Shown one piece after another: positions 28,147-38,200 of a stretch of DNA of 64,000 nucleotides (positions are counted from its first letter, which is position 1; the number at the start of each line of letters is the position of its first letter). Under the pieces are notes generated by a model that did not search any database, was not told where the DNA came from, and saw only the letters and a program-made list of their open reading frames with translations. Source of the stretch: Nitrosomonas ureae (GTDB lineage: Bacteria > Pseudomonadota > Gammaproteobacteria > Burkholderiales > Nitrosomonadaceae); the NCBI RefSeq assembly GCF_900108305.1, contig NZ_FNUX01000008.1:1-64000 (forward strand), in the 5' to 3' direction. The translations under genes and the position numbers were made by a program.

Positions 28147-28995
28147 CTATGGAGTATTGTTTCCTCTTACTTCTAACCCTATGCTAAAAACCCATCCTTG
28201 ATCTCGGCCCGATTGTACTCGTAACCAGGAACCCAGACTAGCATTAACTGATACCTTGGTGTCTTTTTTCAGCATACTGATTATCTTGGCACTGGCATTT
28301 GGAGCCGTGCGTATATTGACATTCGTTTTTGTGTGCAATTGTATCGGTGTATTAAATTCAAAGAAGGAATTGTCATCATCGGATATTTTCTTGCGATTGG
28401 GATGAGTAATCAAATCAATCAGCTGTTTTGCTTGTGCGACGTAATTCATGGCGGCAGCAAATTGATCCTGTGTAAAAAGTATTGAGGCTGTTTCAACGAG
28501 ATGATGTGCTTGCACTTGCAAGATTTGATCGGCTGCTGGAATTTTGGCTTGTTTCAGGCGCTCTAGGCTTACTTCAGTTTCTGCTATGGCAGAAGCGGTG
28601 CTTGATTTAGTAGCTAGCCGATGTAGTTTAACCTGGGTACGGGCTGCCTCCTTATTGACCTCTTGCAGTGTCTGCGCTTGATTATTCTGTTTAATTTTCT
28701 GATCTCTGATTACTTTATCTTTTTCTGCAATTATTTTTTCCAGACGATCAATTTCTTTTTTTAAGCTTTCATCCTGGGGTGCGGCTACCGGTGCTGGTTT
28801 AATAACCGGGATTGGAATGGGTTCCTGAGATGCGCACCCGATTAAATTTAGGGTAAATAGGCATAAAGTAACTTGAGTTAATAATGAACGAGAAAATTTG
28901 ATTGAAAAAAATGATATAAATGAGAATAAAAATCTCATATTTTTTATGTTCAATAATTTTGAATTGATTAGTGTGGCATTTATTAATTGATTCAT
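28147..28995 (-). CDS. SH3-domain lipoprotein
   Basis: 282 residues, though the start is uncertain; ATGs at 28995 and 28938 are both possible and neither has a strong ribosome site. A signal sequence ends in a lipobox (LIGCAS), predicting a lipoprotein. About 85-145 form a charged coiled-coil-like region (EIDRLEKIIAEKDKVIRDQ). About 210-280 match a bacterial SH3b domain: NVNIRTAPNASAKIISMLKKD ending in GWVFSIGLE. SH3b lipoproteins usually sit in the cell envelope near peptidoglycan. No partner gene is adjacent. Confidence 0.7.
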   Translation of the reverse strand: MNQLINATLINSKLLNIKNMRFLFSFISFFSIKFSRSLLTQVTLCLFTLNLIGCASQEPIPIPVIKPAPVAAPQDESLKKEIDRLEKIIAEKDKVIRDQKIKQNNQAQTLQEVNKEAARTQVKLHRLATKSSTASAIAETEVSLERLKQAKIPAADQILQVQAHHLVETASILFTQDQFAAAMNYVAQAKQLIDLITHPNRKKISDDDNSFFEFNTPIQLHTKTNVNIRTAPNASAKIISMLKKDTKVSVNASLGSWLRVQSGRDQGWVFSIGLEVRGNNTP

Positions 28996-29302
28996 ATCCG
29001 TGCGCTTTGAGATCGAATTGATTCTAATTGTAGTATGAATACAAGTAATTTTTATTACTAATATATTAATATTCCATAAATTAATTACAAAAATCCAGGA
29101 AATTAATAGAATAGTGTGTATTGAGGAATCTTTTGATTTTACAGGTTTAAGACGAAATGTCGATAATTGAGTGTGATTGAAACCGATCTTTTATTGCTGT
29201 TAGTTTCCTTGGTTTCTTCTCGTGTGAAAAGCTGTAAGCTGCTAAAAGCAATTGCATTATTCAGCGTTTAATCAATAACGAGAGCTATTAGAACGATTCA
29301 TC
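28996..29302. other. Intergenic region before arfB
   Basis: About 300 AT-rich bases between divergent genes. It presumably holds promoters for the lipoprotein and arfB. I see no gene, RNA motif or strong palindrome in it. Confidence 0.4.
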
Positions 29303-29722
29303 ATGTTGATATTATTGAACAACATTACCATACCCTTGACCGAAATCGAGATCCAGGCGGTACGTTCGCAAGGTGCGGGCGGGCAGAATGTGAATAAAGT
29401 GTCGACCGCGATTCATTTGCGCTTTGATATCAGTGCTTCATCATTGCCGGAATACTATAAAGAGAGACTGTTGAATTTAAAGGATAGCCGGATCTCCAGT
29501 GAAGGTGTCGTGATCATCAAGGCGCAGCGGTCTCGCAGTCAGATCAAGAACAGGGAAGATGCGCTGAATCGATTGCAGATGCTGATCAACAGCATCATTG
29601 TCGAGATCAAACCGCGCAAGCCCACGCAACCCACAAAAGCTTCCAGGATTAAACGTTTGGAAGGAAAAACGCTTCAGGGTCGGAAGAAGTCGTTACGCGG
29701 CAAGATAGAGGAGGCGGAATAA
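29303..29722 (+). CDS. arfB: Alternative ribosome-rescue factor B (peptidyl-tRNA hydrolase)
   Basis: 139 residues. The catalytic loop RSQGAGGQNVNKVSTAIHLRFD contains GGQ, the class I release-factor signature. There is no codon-recognition domain, and the C-terminus is a basic tail (KASRIKRLEGKTLQGRKKS) that enters the empty mRNA channel. This combination defines ArfB/YaeJ, which hydrolyses peptidyl-tRNA on stalled ribosomes. The length matches the family. The gene appears monocistronic. Confidence 0.93.
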   Translation: MLILLNNITIPLTEIEIQAVRSQGAGGQNVNKVSTAIHLRFDISASSLPEYYKERLLNLKDSRISSEGVVIIKAQRSRSQIKNREDALNRLQMLINSIIVEIKPRKPTQPTKASRIKRLEGKTLQGRKKSLRGKIEEAE

Positions 29723-30029
29723 TCGTTTGAATCACATGCCCGTATCAGGTGTGCAACATCGGGAGCTTTATCGGCGCAGGCAGTGTTATAGTCTTATTAA
29801 TTGTTATGTATCAGATTGTTATTGATATTTTACACCGTTTTTGTGTCATTCCGATGAATTGCCATGAGTTGGTAAAATCACACCTATATCGGTGTAAATC
29901 CATCAATAGATAGGCTTATTCGTGGCAAAAGCATCAATTTTCTGTTAGTTTGCCAGGGTATGTGTGGATAGCCCATGTTATCCGAATTGGAATAGCTCAT
30001 ACGTAGGGTTACTTTCATGTAAATGATGA
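29723..30029. other. Non-coding stretch between arfB and a decayed signalling gene
   Basis: About 300 bases without a supportable gene. An open frame begins after a TGA at 30027, and the following region encodes the truncated PAS domain. Any missing N-terminal part of that gene is not recognisable here. Confidence 0.4.
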
Positions 30030-31751
30030 ATCAATAAGCATGCTTACAAACTACTTATTTTCCAGCGACATATCAAAATTTCAATAATTAATAGATCTAT
30101 CGCCATTTTCATCAAGGATACCGAGAGTAAATTATTGGCGATGAACAGAGCCTGCGAATTGCAATGGGGTTTGAGTTTTAAGGATCTGCAAGGGACGGAT
30201 GCCAGTCAACTTTTTCCACCAGCGCAAATGAAGCACTTTCTCACTAAAGATCAGGAGGTATTTGAGAGCGGGTGTCAAATTGATTTCGAAGAAACAATGT
30301 GGAATTCGATACTTCAGCAAAACCGTGTGGTTCATACCTTTAAAAAACCGATCTGTGATGCATCGGGAAAACCCCTGTATTTTATAGGTATGTTTGTTGA
30401 CATTACGGAACGCTATAAGGCTGAGCAGCGTATCCTGGAGATGGCAACCTGCGATATTTTAACCGGCTTACCCAACAGAGCCTTACAGCAGGATTGCATC
30501 GAGCAGGCGTTAGAGCATGCTAATCGTAACCGGGAATGCGTGGCGGTATTGTTCATTGATCTGGATAATTTCAAGGTTATCAATGATTCATTAGGTCATG
30601 ATGTGGGTGATAAGCTGTTGCAAGCGGTGGCGGCTAGATTTGTATACGTGGTGCGGAGCGAAGATACGGTAGCCCGCCAAGGTGGGGATGAGTTTATCGT
30701 GTTGCTGTGCAATCTCGGGAATGCTTTTGATGCTGGGGCGGTAGCGTAAAAGATACTTGATGCATTGCAACTGCATTTTCTGATAGATGGAAAGGAACTT
30801 CATATTAGCGGCAGTATCGGTATTTCTCTATTCCCGAATGATGGAGAGGATATATGGACGCTGCTCAGGGACAGCGATATTGCGATGTATCATGCCAAGA
30901 AGAATGGCCGTAATAACTGTGAATTTTTTAAGCCGGAAATGAACAGGCAAGCAAAAGAGCGGCATTCTATGGAAGTCGCTTTGCGCAATGCGCTAAAGCG
31001 CGGTGAACTGCTGCTTCATTATCAACCGATTGTTAACATCAATGGCGGCAAAGCTGATGGTTTTGAGGTGCTGTTACGTTGGCAGCACCCCGATGATGGT
31101 CTTATTTATCCGATCAAGTTTATTCGATTGGCTGAAGAGACCGGCATGATCATACCGATCGGAGAATGGTTGATGCGACAATCGTGTCTCCAGATAAAAG
31201 CATGGCAAAATCAAGGCTATGAGGTTCCTAGGCTAGCGATCAATCTTTCCGCCATTCAATTCCGGCAGAAAATAATCGTAGAAAATATTGTCCGCATATT
31301 GGATAAAACCGGAGTAAAAGGACATTACTTGACGCTGGAAATCACTGAGAGTGAATTGATTGAAAATGTTGAAGAAACCATCAAGACGTTGCAGCAATTA
31401 AGTGAGCTTGGGATTGAAATTTCGATCGATGATTTTGGTACCGGTTATTCCAATCTGAGCTTTCTCAAGCGCTATCAGATCAATACATCGAAGATTGATC
31501 GTTCATTCGTGCGTGACATTCCCGGCGATCCGGAGGATACCGCGATCATTGACGCTATCCTCGTCATGGCGCATGCTCTGGGTCTGGAAGTGATCGCTGA
31601 AGGGGTGGAAAATGAGCAGCAGCTTGCTTATCTTGTTTTGCATGGATGCACTCGATTTCAGGGTTTTTATTTTTCCGAGCCGTTGCCAGCTACCGAGATT
31701 GAAAAAAAATGGAAAATCCGCGGATATTCCCTGCTTACTTTGATCAGCTGA
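30030..31751 (+). pseudogene. PAS-GGDEF-EAL cyclic-di-GMP protein, interrupted
   Basis: One reading frame from 30030 to 31751 with a single in-frame TAA at 30747-30749. Before it lie a partial PAS domain (CELQWGLSFKDLQGTDASQLF), then GGDEF (DILTGLPNRAL, RQGGDEFIVLL, I-site RSED). After it, the GGDEF end (ISGSIGISLF) continues into EAL (FEVLLRWQHP, DDFGTGYSNLSFLK, EGVENEQQL). The interruption reads VA-stop-KILDAL, where GGDEF proteins usually have VAEKIL, so a GAA-to-TAA change is likely. No good ATG or ribosome site opens the frame, so the 5' end is also lost. It is probably inactive as a full protein. Confidence 0.8.
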
Positions 31752-31914
31752 AGAATCATCAGATTGATTGATATTTTTATACTGAAGTTTATCCAGGTTA
31801 ATGAGTAAGTAATCGAACTTACGTTACGATTGAAACTGTGCACACGCTTATGCTTTGATGGGTGGGTTTTAATCTCGGAGCGACGGAATTATGCTGCTGT
31901 GTTTTAGCATCCTT

Positions 31915-31978
31915 AATCATCACTTCGACCGAAATATAAATAAATGCATTGATATGTTTTTCGGTCGAAATGATGATT
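31915..31978. terminator. Long inverted repeat between convergent genes
   Basis: Arms of 20 bases at 31915-31934 and 31959-31978 pair with one mismatch around a 24-base loop; the core is TTCGACCGAAA / TTTCGGTCGAA. It lies between the decayed signalling gene and the convergent glycosidase-like gene, as a bidirectional terminator might. There is no clear U-tract on either side, so a small mobile hairpin element is the alternative. Confidence 0.45.
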
Positions 31979-32039
31979 GCAAGAACGAATTATTGATACC
32001 TTATTTCAGATGCGTGTGTATCTCGGGATAACTAAATTA

Positions 32040-33203
32040 TTAATCCGTGATACAAGAAGGGTAGGCACTCGGGCAGGTTGAGATCAAGCCACCGGATGGG
32101 GTGCTCGTTTGTCTTTCCCAGCTCATTACTTCTAAAACCTGATCAACATATTCGGGAAGGCGTTGCCAGAATATATAATTGGATTTTAATTTATTGCGCC
32201 CGAATGCAAGAATTTCTTGAACTGTGGGAACATGGCCCAGCTTATCGTTACGGGTGTTTAAATAGTTGACTTTTTCAACTGTTGGAGCAATAGGTATAGT
32301 TCCTGAAAGCTCAGAGAAATAGGGGTAAAGCCCTTTAGGAGAATATTGATTGCCAAGAAAATTCAGATCTGGTGCATCCGGATAAATATCTGGACACCCA
32401 AGAGTTCCTCCCATTTCGGTCATTGCAGTAACGAGTTGTTTGAGATATTGGCGTGGGTAGTTTAATTCCTGAATCGTCATGGTGTTGGGGAAGAACGTGC
32501 GTGCTTTTTGCTGCACAATAATTAAATTATTAAACCATCCGTCGCTTTGAGCAGCCGTCAGTGGCGTTATCGCTTGTCCCATGGCCGTTTCTATCATGCC
32601 GATGCCTTCAAAATTCGGATGGGAGTTGTAGCGTTCACCCAATGCCTTGAATAAAGCGACCAGACGATTACGTACATAAGGATTCCATAATTTAATATTA
32701 TGGCCATCTATTGTACGGGATCCCCAGTTATTAAATGCAAATGCACCGCCTTCATACTTAGGTGCCTTTAGATAATCCGGTATGAGTTTCCAATCAGGAT
32801 TGAATGATTTGGTTTGAACTTGAATAACCAGGCGTTTTCCTATCGCAGTGAGTTTCTCAAGATGCTTGTCGATGGAAGAGAAATCATACACACCAGGTGA
32901 TTTTTCGATCCAGCCCCATAAGTAACGCAGTTGCATACCACGCAGTGCAGGGGTTGCTTCGAGTTCTTTGTAAACTTGCGCCATGTAGATCGGGTCATCA
33001 TTGGCCCAGTTCTGAATGGTGTAATAGTGACCTGGATGCCATTTTACTCCGGTAGTTCCAGGAGGGATCGGAGCTGCATGCACTGATGCCGAAGGGGCAA
33101 TAATCATGCATGTGACGAATAAAGCTGCAATGAATACAGCATTTATCCGCTTGAATGCGATTGGTAAAATAATGTTCAGTTTCATTAAATTATCTGGTTT
33201 CAT
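32040..33203 (-). CDS. Secreted TIM-barrel glycosidase-like protein, copy A
   Basis: 387 residues. An N-terminal signal peptide ends near VHAA. The mature part looks like a (beta/alpha)8 glycoside hydrolase of clan GH-A type: LRYLWGWIEKSPGVYDFSSID resembles the ExxxGxYDF element of GH42/GH5-like enzymes, followed by KRLVIQVQTK, and a candidate acid/base Glu in FEGIGMIETAMGQ. The nucleophile is not clear, so activity is not certain. The C-terminus carries a conserved CPxxYPSC pair. An AGGA site precedes the ATG. It is the most diverged of three tandem copies. Confidence 0.7.
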   Translation of the reverse strand: MKPDNLMKLNIILPIAFKRINAVFIAALFVTCMIIAPSASVHAAPIPPGTTGVKWHPGHYYTIQNWANDDPIYMAQVYKELEATPALRGMQLRYLWGWIEKSPGVYDFSSIDKHLEKLTAIGKRLVIQVQTKSFNPDWKLIPDYLKAPKYEGGAFAFNNWGSRTIDGHNIKLWNPYVRNRLVALFKALGERYNSHPNFEGIGMIETAMGQAITPLTAAQSDGWFNNLIIVQQKARTFFPNTMTIQELNYPRQYLKQLVTAMTEMGGTLGCPDIYPDAPDLNFLGNQYSPKGLYPYFSELSGTIPIAPTVEKVNYLNTRNDKLGHVPTVQEILAFGRNKLKSNYIFWQRLPEYVDQVLEVMSWERQTSTPSGGLISTCPSAYPSCITD

Positions 33204-33861
33204 ATAAGATTCCTATAGTGAGTTTGAAGAGGTTATTGTATTGCCCGGAATTCTAAGAGTTGCTTTTGAAAACTTTCTCTTGTTCACTTAATACAGTTTG
33301 TAAATGGAAGTTATTTACGTTTTGGGCTTTTAAATATCCCCGTTGAGTGCTTCCTAATGTAATCTCTTCCTAAGAATGTTTTATTTCTGATGGGAGAAAT
33401 TTTTCAGTATCTTCCAGAAAAACATCGCTAGAAAAAGATGATGACCACTATACCGAAGCGGGGAATTTTCGAATCCTGAAATAAATATAGAATGTTGGTT
33501 CTTTTTGGTGGCAATAGAATTGCATTATTTATTATTGACTTGGCAATTATTGCCGGAGATATGATGCACAAGGTTTCCATAAATGGATTTGTGCGGGATT
33601 GTTGAAAAGTACGAAGAGATGCTCTATAAATATTTACAGAAGTATCCATTCAGCACTATTGGATGGCAGCGGGATTGGTGATTTTTGGATAAGAGGCTGG
33701 ATGAAATTTCCGGCCAAATAGTACAGGTCGATTTACAATTTATCGTGAGTAATTCTGATGTTTTTTTCAGCAAACCGGAATGCTGATCTGACAATTACTT
33801 TGTAAAGCCGGGTAATTGTCAGATTAGATCTGAGATTGCTATAGATCAAAAAATATTACTT
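33204..33861 (-). other. Diverged spacer, upstream region of copy A
   Basis: About 660 bases with no supportable gene; it is homologous to the two other spacers in the array. Open frames here are not conserved between the copies. It must contain the promoter of copy A. Confidence 0.5.
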
Positions 33862-35025
33862 CTATATACAAGAAGGATAATTCTTAGGACAAGCAGTTCT
33901 CAAGCCGCCAGACGGAGTGCTTTTTTGTTTATTAAAGCGCATGACCTCTAGAACATCATCGACATATTCGGGGACACGTTGCCAGAATATGTAATTGGAT
34001 TTTAATTCGTCACGTGCGAATACAAGCAGTTCCAGAACAGTGGGTGCAGGACCTTTATTTTTGCCTGCAGAGTTTAGATAGTTGACTTTTTCTACTGTCG
34101 GCGCGATCGGTATGGTTCCTGAAAGCTTGGAGAAGTAGTAGTAAGCACCCGGGGGAGAATATTGATTACCAGGAAATAATAAATCTGGTTCATCAGGAAA
34201 AACATCCGGGCAACCGAGCGTTCCACCCATTTTTACCATCGCGGTAGTAAGCTGCTTCAGATAATCGCGTGGATAGTTTATTTCCTGTATTGTCATGGTG
34301 TTGGGGAAAAATGTCCGTGCTTTTTTCTGCACAATGATTAAATTGTCAAACCATTTATCAGCTTGGTTTTTTGTCAGTGGCTTAATCGCTTGCCCCATAG
34401 CCGTTTCGATCATGCCGATCCCTTCAAAGTTAGGGTGAGAGTTGTAGCGTTTGCCCAATGCCTTATATAGAGCAATCAGGCGGTCACGCACGTAAGGATT
34501 CCATAATTTAATGTTATGTCCGTCTATAGAGCTACTGGATCCCCAGTTACTGTATGCAAATGCGCCACCTTCATATTTAGGGGCCTTCAGATAATCCGGT
34601 ATGAGTTTCCACTTGGCATTGAATGATTTTGTCTGTATCTGAATAACAAGACGTTTGTTCATTTTAGTGAGTTTGGCAAGGTGTTTGTCGATAGAAGAGA
34701 AATCATAGACGCCCGGTGATTTTTCCAGCCAGCCCCATAAGTAACGCAGCTGCATGCCACGCAGAGCAGGTGTTTCCTGAAGCTCTTTGTAGACCTTCGC
34801 CATGTAGATCGGGTCATCATTGGCCCAATTCTGAATGGTGTAATAGTGACCAGGATTCCATTTTATCCCGGTAGCACCGGTTGGCAGTGAGGCCGCATGC
34901 GCTATTCCAGCGGATGCGATAATCATGCCTATGACGAATAACGCTGTAATGAATACAGCATTTATCCGTTTGTGCACAGTCGGCAAGATAATGTTTAATT
35001 TTATGAAATTTTTCACTTTCTTCAT
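33862..35025 (-). CDS. Secreted TIM-barrel glycosidase-like protein, copy B
   Basis: 387 residues with the same layout as copy A: signal peptide ending near AHAA, the WGWLEKSPGVYDFSSID strand, KRLVIQIQTKSFNAKWKL, NFEGIGMIETAMGQAI with the candidate catalytic Glu, and a C-terminal CPKNYPSC. AAAGGA lies before the ATG. It is closer to copy C than to A; both carry the ANWGSSSS-type loop (YSNWGSSSSIDGHN) that copy A lacks. The substrate is unknown, and an inactive sugar-binding barrel cannot be excluded. Confidence 0.7.
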   Translation of the reverse strand: MKKVKNFIKLNIILPTVHKRINAVFITALFVIGMIIASAGIAHAASLPTGATGIKWNPGHYYTIQNWANDDPIYMAKVYKELQETPALRGMQLRYLWGWLEKSPGVYDFSSIDKHLAKLTKMNKRLVIQIQTKSFNAKWKLIPDYLKAPKYEGGAFAYSNWGSSSSIDGHNIKLWNPYVRDRLIALYKALGKRYNSHPNFEGIGMIETAMGQAIKPLTKNQADKWFDNLIIVQKKARTFFPNTMTIQEINYPRDYLKQLTTAMVKMGGTLGCPDVFPDEPDLLFPGNQYSPPGAYYYFSKLSGTIPIAPTVEKVNYLNSAGKNKGPAPTVLELLVFARDELKSNYIFWQRVPEYVDDVLEVMRFNKQKSTPSGGLRTACPKNYPSCI

Positions 35026-35658
35026 TTAAGATTCCTTTGATTAATTTGAAGAGGTTGTGGAATTGCTCAAAGTTTGGAGAAATGCTTCGGAAGATTGCCT
35101 GATTCATCGCAACCAATCTGCAAATGAAAATTATTCACATCTCCGATGTTGATGAATAATCTTTTCTTCCTAATGCAATCTCTTTATTCGAGCGCCGTTA
35201 TATTCGCGATTGCAAAGAATCGCGGATATTTCTCAAAAACACATTATCAAAAAAGAGATAATGAGCGCTATTTAGAGCAGGAAAATCCTAAATTAGAACT
35301 ACCCGTCCTTTTTAATACGTGGCAAATTGATTCGTCCATCGTCAACTTGCCAATTGGCATGGAAAATGTGATGTACACAGTTAACCATCGAGAGTTTGTT
35401 CTGCAATTACTTGAGTTGCTGACAGTAATCAGAGAATGCCGTGTATATGGATGCTACAAAAGTACTTGCTTGGTATTGCTAGACCACGTGTAGATCTGGT
35501 GATCTTTCAGATAAGATGTGGAAAGGCTGTTTTTCGGTATGACAGTTAACAGCCGGTAATCCAATATCTGCAGTAGCGCAAACCTGATCCGGCAGATGCC
35601 CATTTTGATAAAACAATCTGTCAGATCCGGTTGCGATTATCTGCAAATCAGAAAATTA
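35026..35658 (-). other. Diverged spacer, upstream region of copy B
   Basis: About 630 bases homologous to the other spacers. It contains a 115-codon plus-strand open frame (35146-35493) that is broken in the corresponding spacers, so I do not call it a gene. Promoter of copy B presumably lies here. Confidence 0.5.
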
Positions 35659-36825
35659 CTAATTCCTTATACAGGAAGGATAAACACTCGGGCAACCCGA
35701 GGCTAAGCCACCTGACGGGGTGCTTTTCTGCTTAGTAAAATTCATGACCTCTAACACATTATCGACATATTCGGGGACACGTTGCCAGAATATGTAATTG
35801 GATTTTAATTCGTCACGTGCGAATACAAGCAGTTCCTGAATAGTGGGCGCAGGACCCTTATTTTTGCCTGCAGAGTTTAGATAGTTGACCTTTTCTACTG
35901 TCGGCGCGATCGGTATGGTTCCTGAAAGCTTGGAAAAATAGGTGTAAGCACCTGGGGGAGAATATTGATCACCAGGAAAATTTAAATCCGGTTCATCAGG
36001 AAAAACATCCGGACAGCCAAGCGCCCCGCCCATTTTTACCATCGCGGTAGTGAGCTTCTTGAGATAATCGCGTGGATAGTTTATTTCCTGGATTGTCATG
36101 GTGTTGGGAAAAAATGTACGCATTTTCTGATGCACAATGATTAAGTTGTCAAACCATTTATCAGACTGGGTTTGTGTCAGTGGCTTAATCGCTTGCCCCA
36201 TAGCCGTTTCGATCATGCCGATCCCTTCAAAATTTGGGTGAGAGTTGTAACGTTTACCCAATGCCTTATATAGAGCAATCAGGCGGTCACGAACGTTTGG
36301 GTTCCATAATTTGATGTTATGTCCGTCTACAGAACTACTGGATCCCCAGTTACTGTATGCAAATGCGCCACCTTCATATTGAGGTGCTTTTAAATAATCC
36401 GGTATAAGCTTCCACTTAGCATCGAATGATTTGGTCTGTACTTGAATAAACAATCGCTTGTTCATTTTAGAAAGTTTGGCAAGATGTTTATCAATGGAAG
36501 AAAAATCATAGACGCCCGGTGATTTTTCCAGCCAGCCCCATAAGTAACGCAGCTGCATGCCACGCAGAGCAGGTGTTTCCTGAAGCTCTTTGTAGACCTT
36601 CGCCATGTAGATGGGGTCATCATTGGCCCAATTCTGAATGGTGTAATAGTGACCAGGATTCCATTTCATTCCAGTGCTTTCAGGAGGTATGGGGGCTGCG
36701 CCTACTATCCCAGCAGGTGCAACAATCATGCCTATGACGAATAATGCTGCAATAGTCACAGCATTTATCCTCTGGGGTATATTGGAAAAAAATATGTTAT
36801 GTATCATTATATTACTAATTTTCAT
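35659..36825 (-). CDS. Secreted TIM-barrel glycosidase-like protein, copy C
   Basis: 388 residues; signal peptide ending near VGAA. Motifs match the other copies: WGWLEKSPGVYDFSSID, KRLFIQVQTKSFDAKWKL, NFEGIGMIETAMGQAI, INYPRDYLKKL, and a C-terminal CPSVYPSC. AAAGGA precedes the ATG. The array ends here; upstream lies a long gene-poor region before the ECF sigma factor. I do not recognise a named family; the call rests on the clan GH-A-like strand motifs. Confidence 0.7.
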   Translation of the reverse strand: MKISNIMIHNIFFSNIPQRINAVTIAALFVIGMIVAPAGIVGAAPIPPESTGMKWNPGHYYTIQNWANDDPIYMAKVYKELQETPALRGMQLRYLWGWLEKSPGVYDFSSIDKHLAKLSKMNKRLFIQVQTKSFDAKWKLIPDYLKAPQYEGGAFAYSNWGSSSSVDGHNIKLWNPNVRDRLIALYKALGKRYNSHPNFEGIGMIETAMGQAIKPLTQTQSDKWFDNLIIVHQKMRTFFPNTMTIQEINYPRDYLKKLTTAMVKMGGALGCPDVFPDEPDLNFPGDQYSPPGAYTYFSKLSGTIPIAPTVEKVNYLNSAGKNKGPAPTIQELLVFARDELKSNYIFWQRVPEYVDNVLEVMNFTKQKSTPSGGLASGCPSVYPSCIRN

Positions 36826-38200
36826 GTAAAATTCCTTTGACAGGTTTTGAAGAAGTCATTGCATTATTAAAAATTTAAAAAATTGTTCTAAGGTATTGTT
36901 TAACTAACTTAATACATTTTGTAGATAAGAAATATTTACGCTCTGTATTTCTTTAAATAACATCCTCCATTGGATTTTCCTTGCGCAACCTATTTTTTGC
37001 GTATTACTCTATTTCTGATCAGAAAATTCGTGAGCATCTTTCAGAAATACATTATTAAAAATAATAATGTCCGCTCTTCAGAACAAGAAAATTTTTAATG
37101 CTGAAATATATAGGATGCTGGTTGTTAAAATTTCAATAGAATCATCTTATTTATCATGATCCGGGCAGTTTTTGCGGAAAATGCAATGCACAAATCTATC
37201 CATTAAAGTCTTGTGCAATAATTACTTGCGTTGCTGACAGTACTCCCCCGAATACTGCCTATGAATTCCACAAAAAGTATCTGCTTAACGCTACTAGAGC
37301 ATTAGTAGATTCGGTAGCTTTATTGGATAAAACATTGGAATATTATTTTCCGCCTTGACATTACAAAGCCAATCAACCAACGGTTTATCAGATATTCAAT
37401 TAATAAATTGCTAGATGTAAAAAGTCTATTTTCTAAGCTGCTGTATAAACTGACAGCATTAATCTTGGTTTGGTAATAGACAGTTCGCTGAAGCTGAGAA
37501 ATCTATTCGAGGCGAATGGAATTTCAGTTGTGTGAATGAGTAATAAATCTTGTTTTTATTTATGTATGAATTATCTCAAATCGATCGCTACAGTTACTCA
37601 AGGTATAGTAGCTTTTATCATTCAAAGAGCATTTTAAGAATCATCATAGATTTCTTGCTTGAATCATTTGCTGTTACTTTATCGACAGAAATCTATACAG
37701 TCCTCGTGCTCACAACAGACACGGTCATCGCCAATTAGCTTGATAGATCAACTGTTATATGTCACTGAATTTTTTTTATGAAGAAGCAACGATGCTACGA
37801 ATATTGCCAGTACTTCAGCCGTAGTTGTTGAAGCCCTTTTAGTCATTAATTTCATTGTAGTTTTCCTTTGAAAATTAAGTTCTCATCGGTTTAATTTTTC
37901 CTGATGAATGACATCAAATGGTGCGAGATATTTTCCCACAAGGCAGGACTATACGTGGGAATATTAACCACGTCAAGAGTTATAATAATTATGTTGATCG
38001 GTAGTTCAGAATGAACATGATTAAATTCAGTTTGCTGAGGGTTTATTGCCGAGATGATTTGCATCTCTGTATTTAAAGTAATAGATTCAGGTGATATTTT
38101 AGTAATTTGATTATATTAATAATCCTGGAAACTTCTTATCAGTGTATTTAGCAGCATGTCTGACTAGGAAGGTTACCCAAATTAAAAGGTAATCCAATTG
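36826..38200. other. Gene-poor region between the array and the ECF sigma gene
   Basis: About 1.37 kb. The first about 650 bases are homologous to the array spacers. The rest is AT-rich with only short, unsupported open frames (a 62-codon plus-strand frame at 37550-37738 lacks a ribosome site) and one possible 35-codon minus-strand frame at 37748-37855. It also carries the upstream region of the sigma factor. Confidence 0.5.
37748..37855 (-). CDS. Possible small ORF, 35 codons
   Basis: Minus-strand frame starting ATG-AAA-TTA with AAAGGA eight bases upstream. The product would have a basic start (MKLMTKR) and a short hydrophobic segment (AEVLAIFVASLLL), like a small membrane peptide. There is no recognised family and no neighbour on its strand to support it. 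It is listed only because the ribosome site is good. Confidence 0.2.
   Translation of the reverse strand: MKLMTKRASTTTAEVLAIFVASLLLHKKNSVTYNS

Larger units (their letters stand above)
32040..37480 (-). repeat. Three tandem copies of a ~1.8-kb gene-plus-spacer unit
   Basis: The gene ends lie at 32040, 33862 and 35659, so units are about 1822 and 1797 bases. The non-coding upstream spacers (33204-33861, 35026-35658, 36826-about 37480) also match each other. Shared pieces include the TTTGAAGA leader, the ACTTAATACA box and the TTGCTGACAGTA region. Duplication therefore covered regulatory DNA as well as the gene. The unit's outer limit near 37480 is approximate. Confidence 0.7.

Noticed and set aside
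35146..35493. 115-codon plus-strand frame in the array spacer
   Set aside because: The matching spacers of the other copies do not keep it open, and it has no ribosome site or family.
37550..37738. 62-codon frame in the gene-poor region
   Set aside because: No ribosome site, no family, and a non-coding-like composition.
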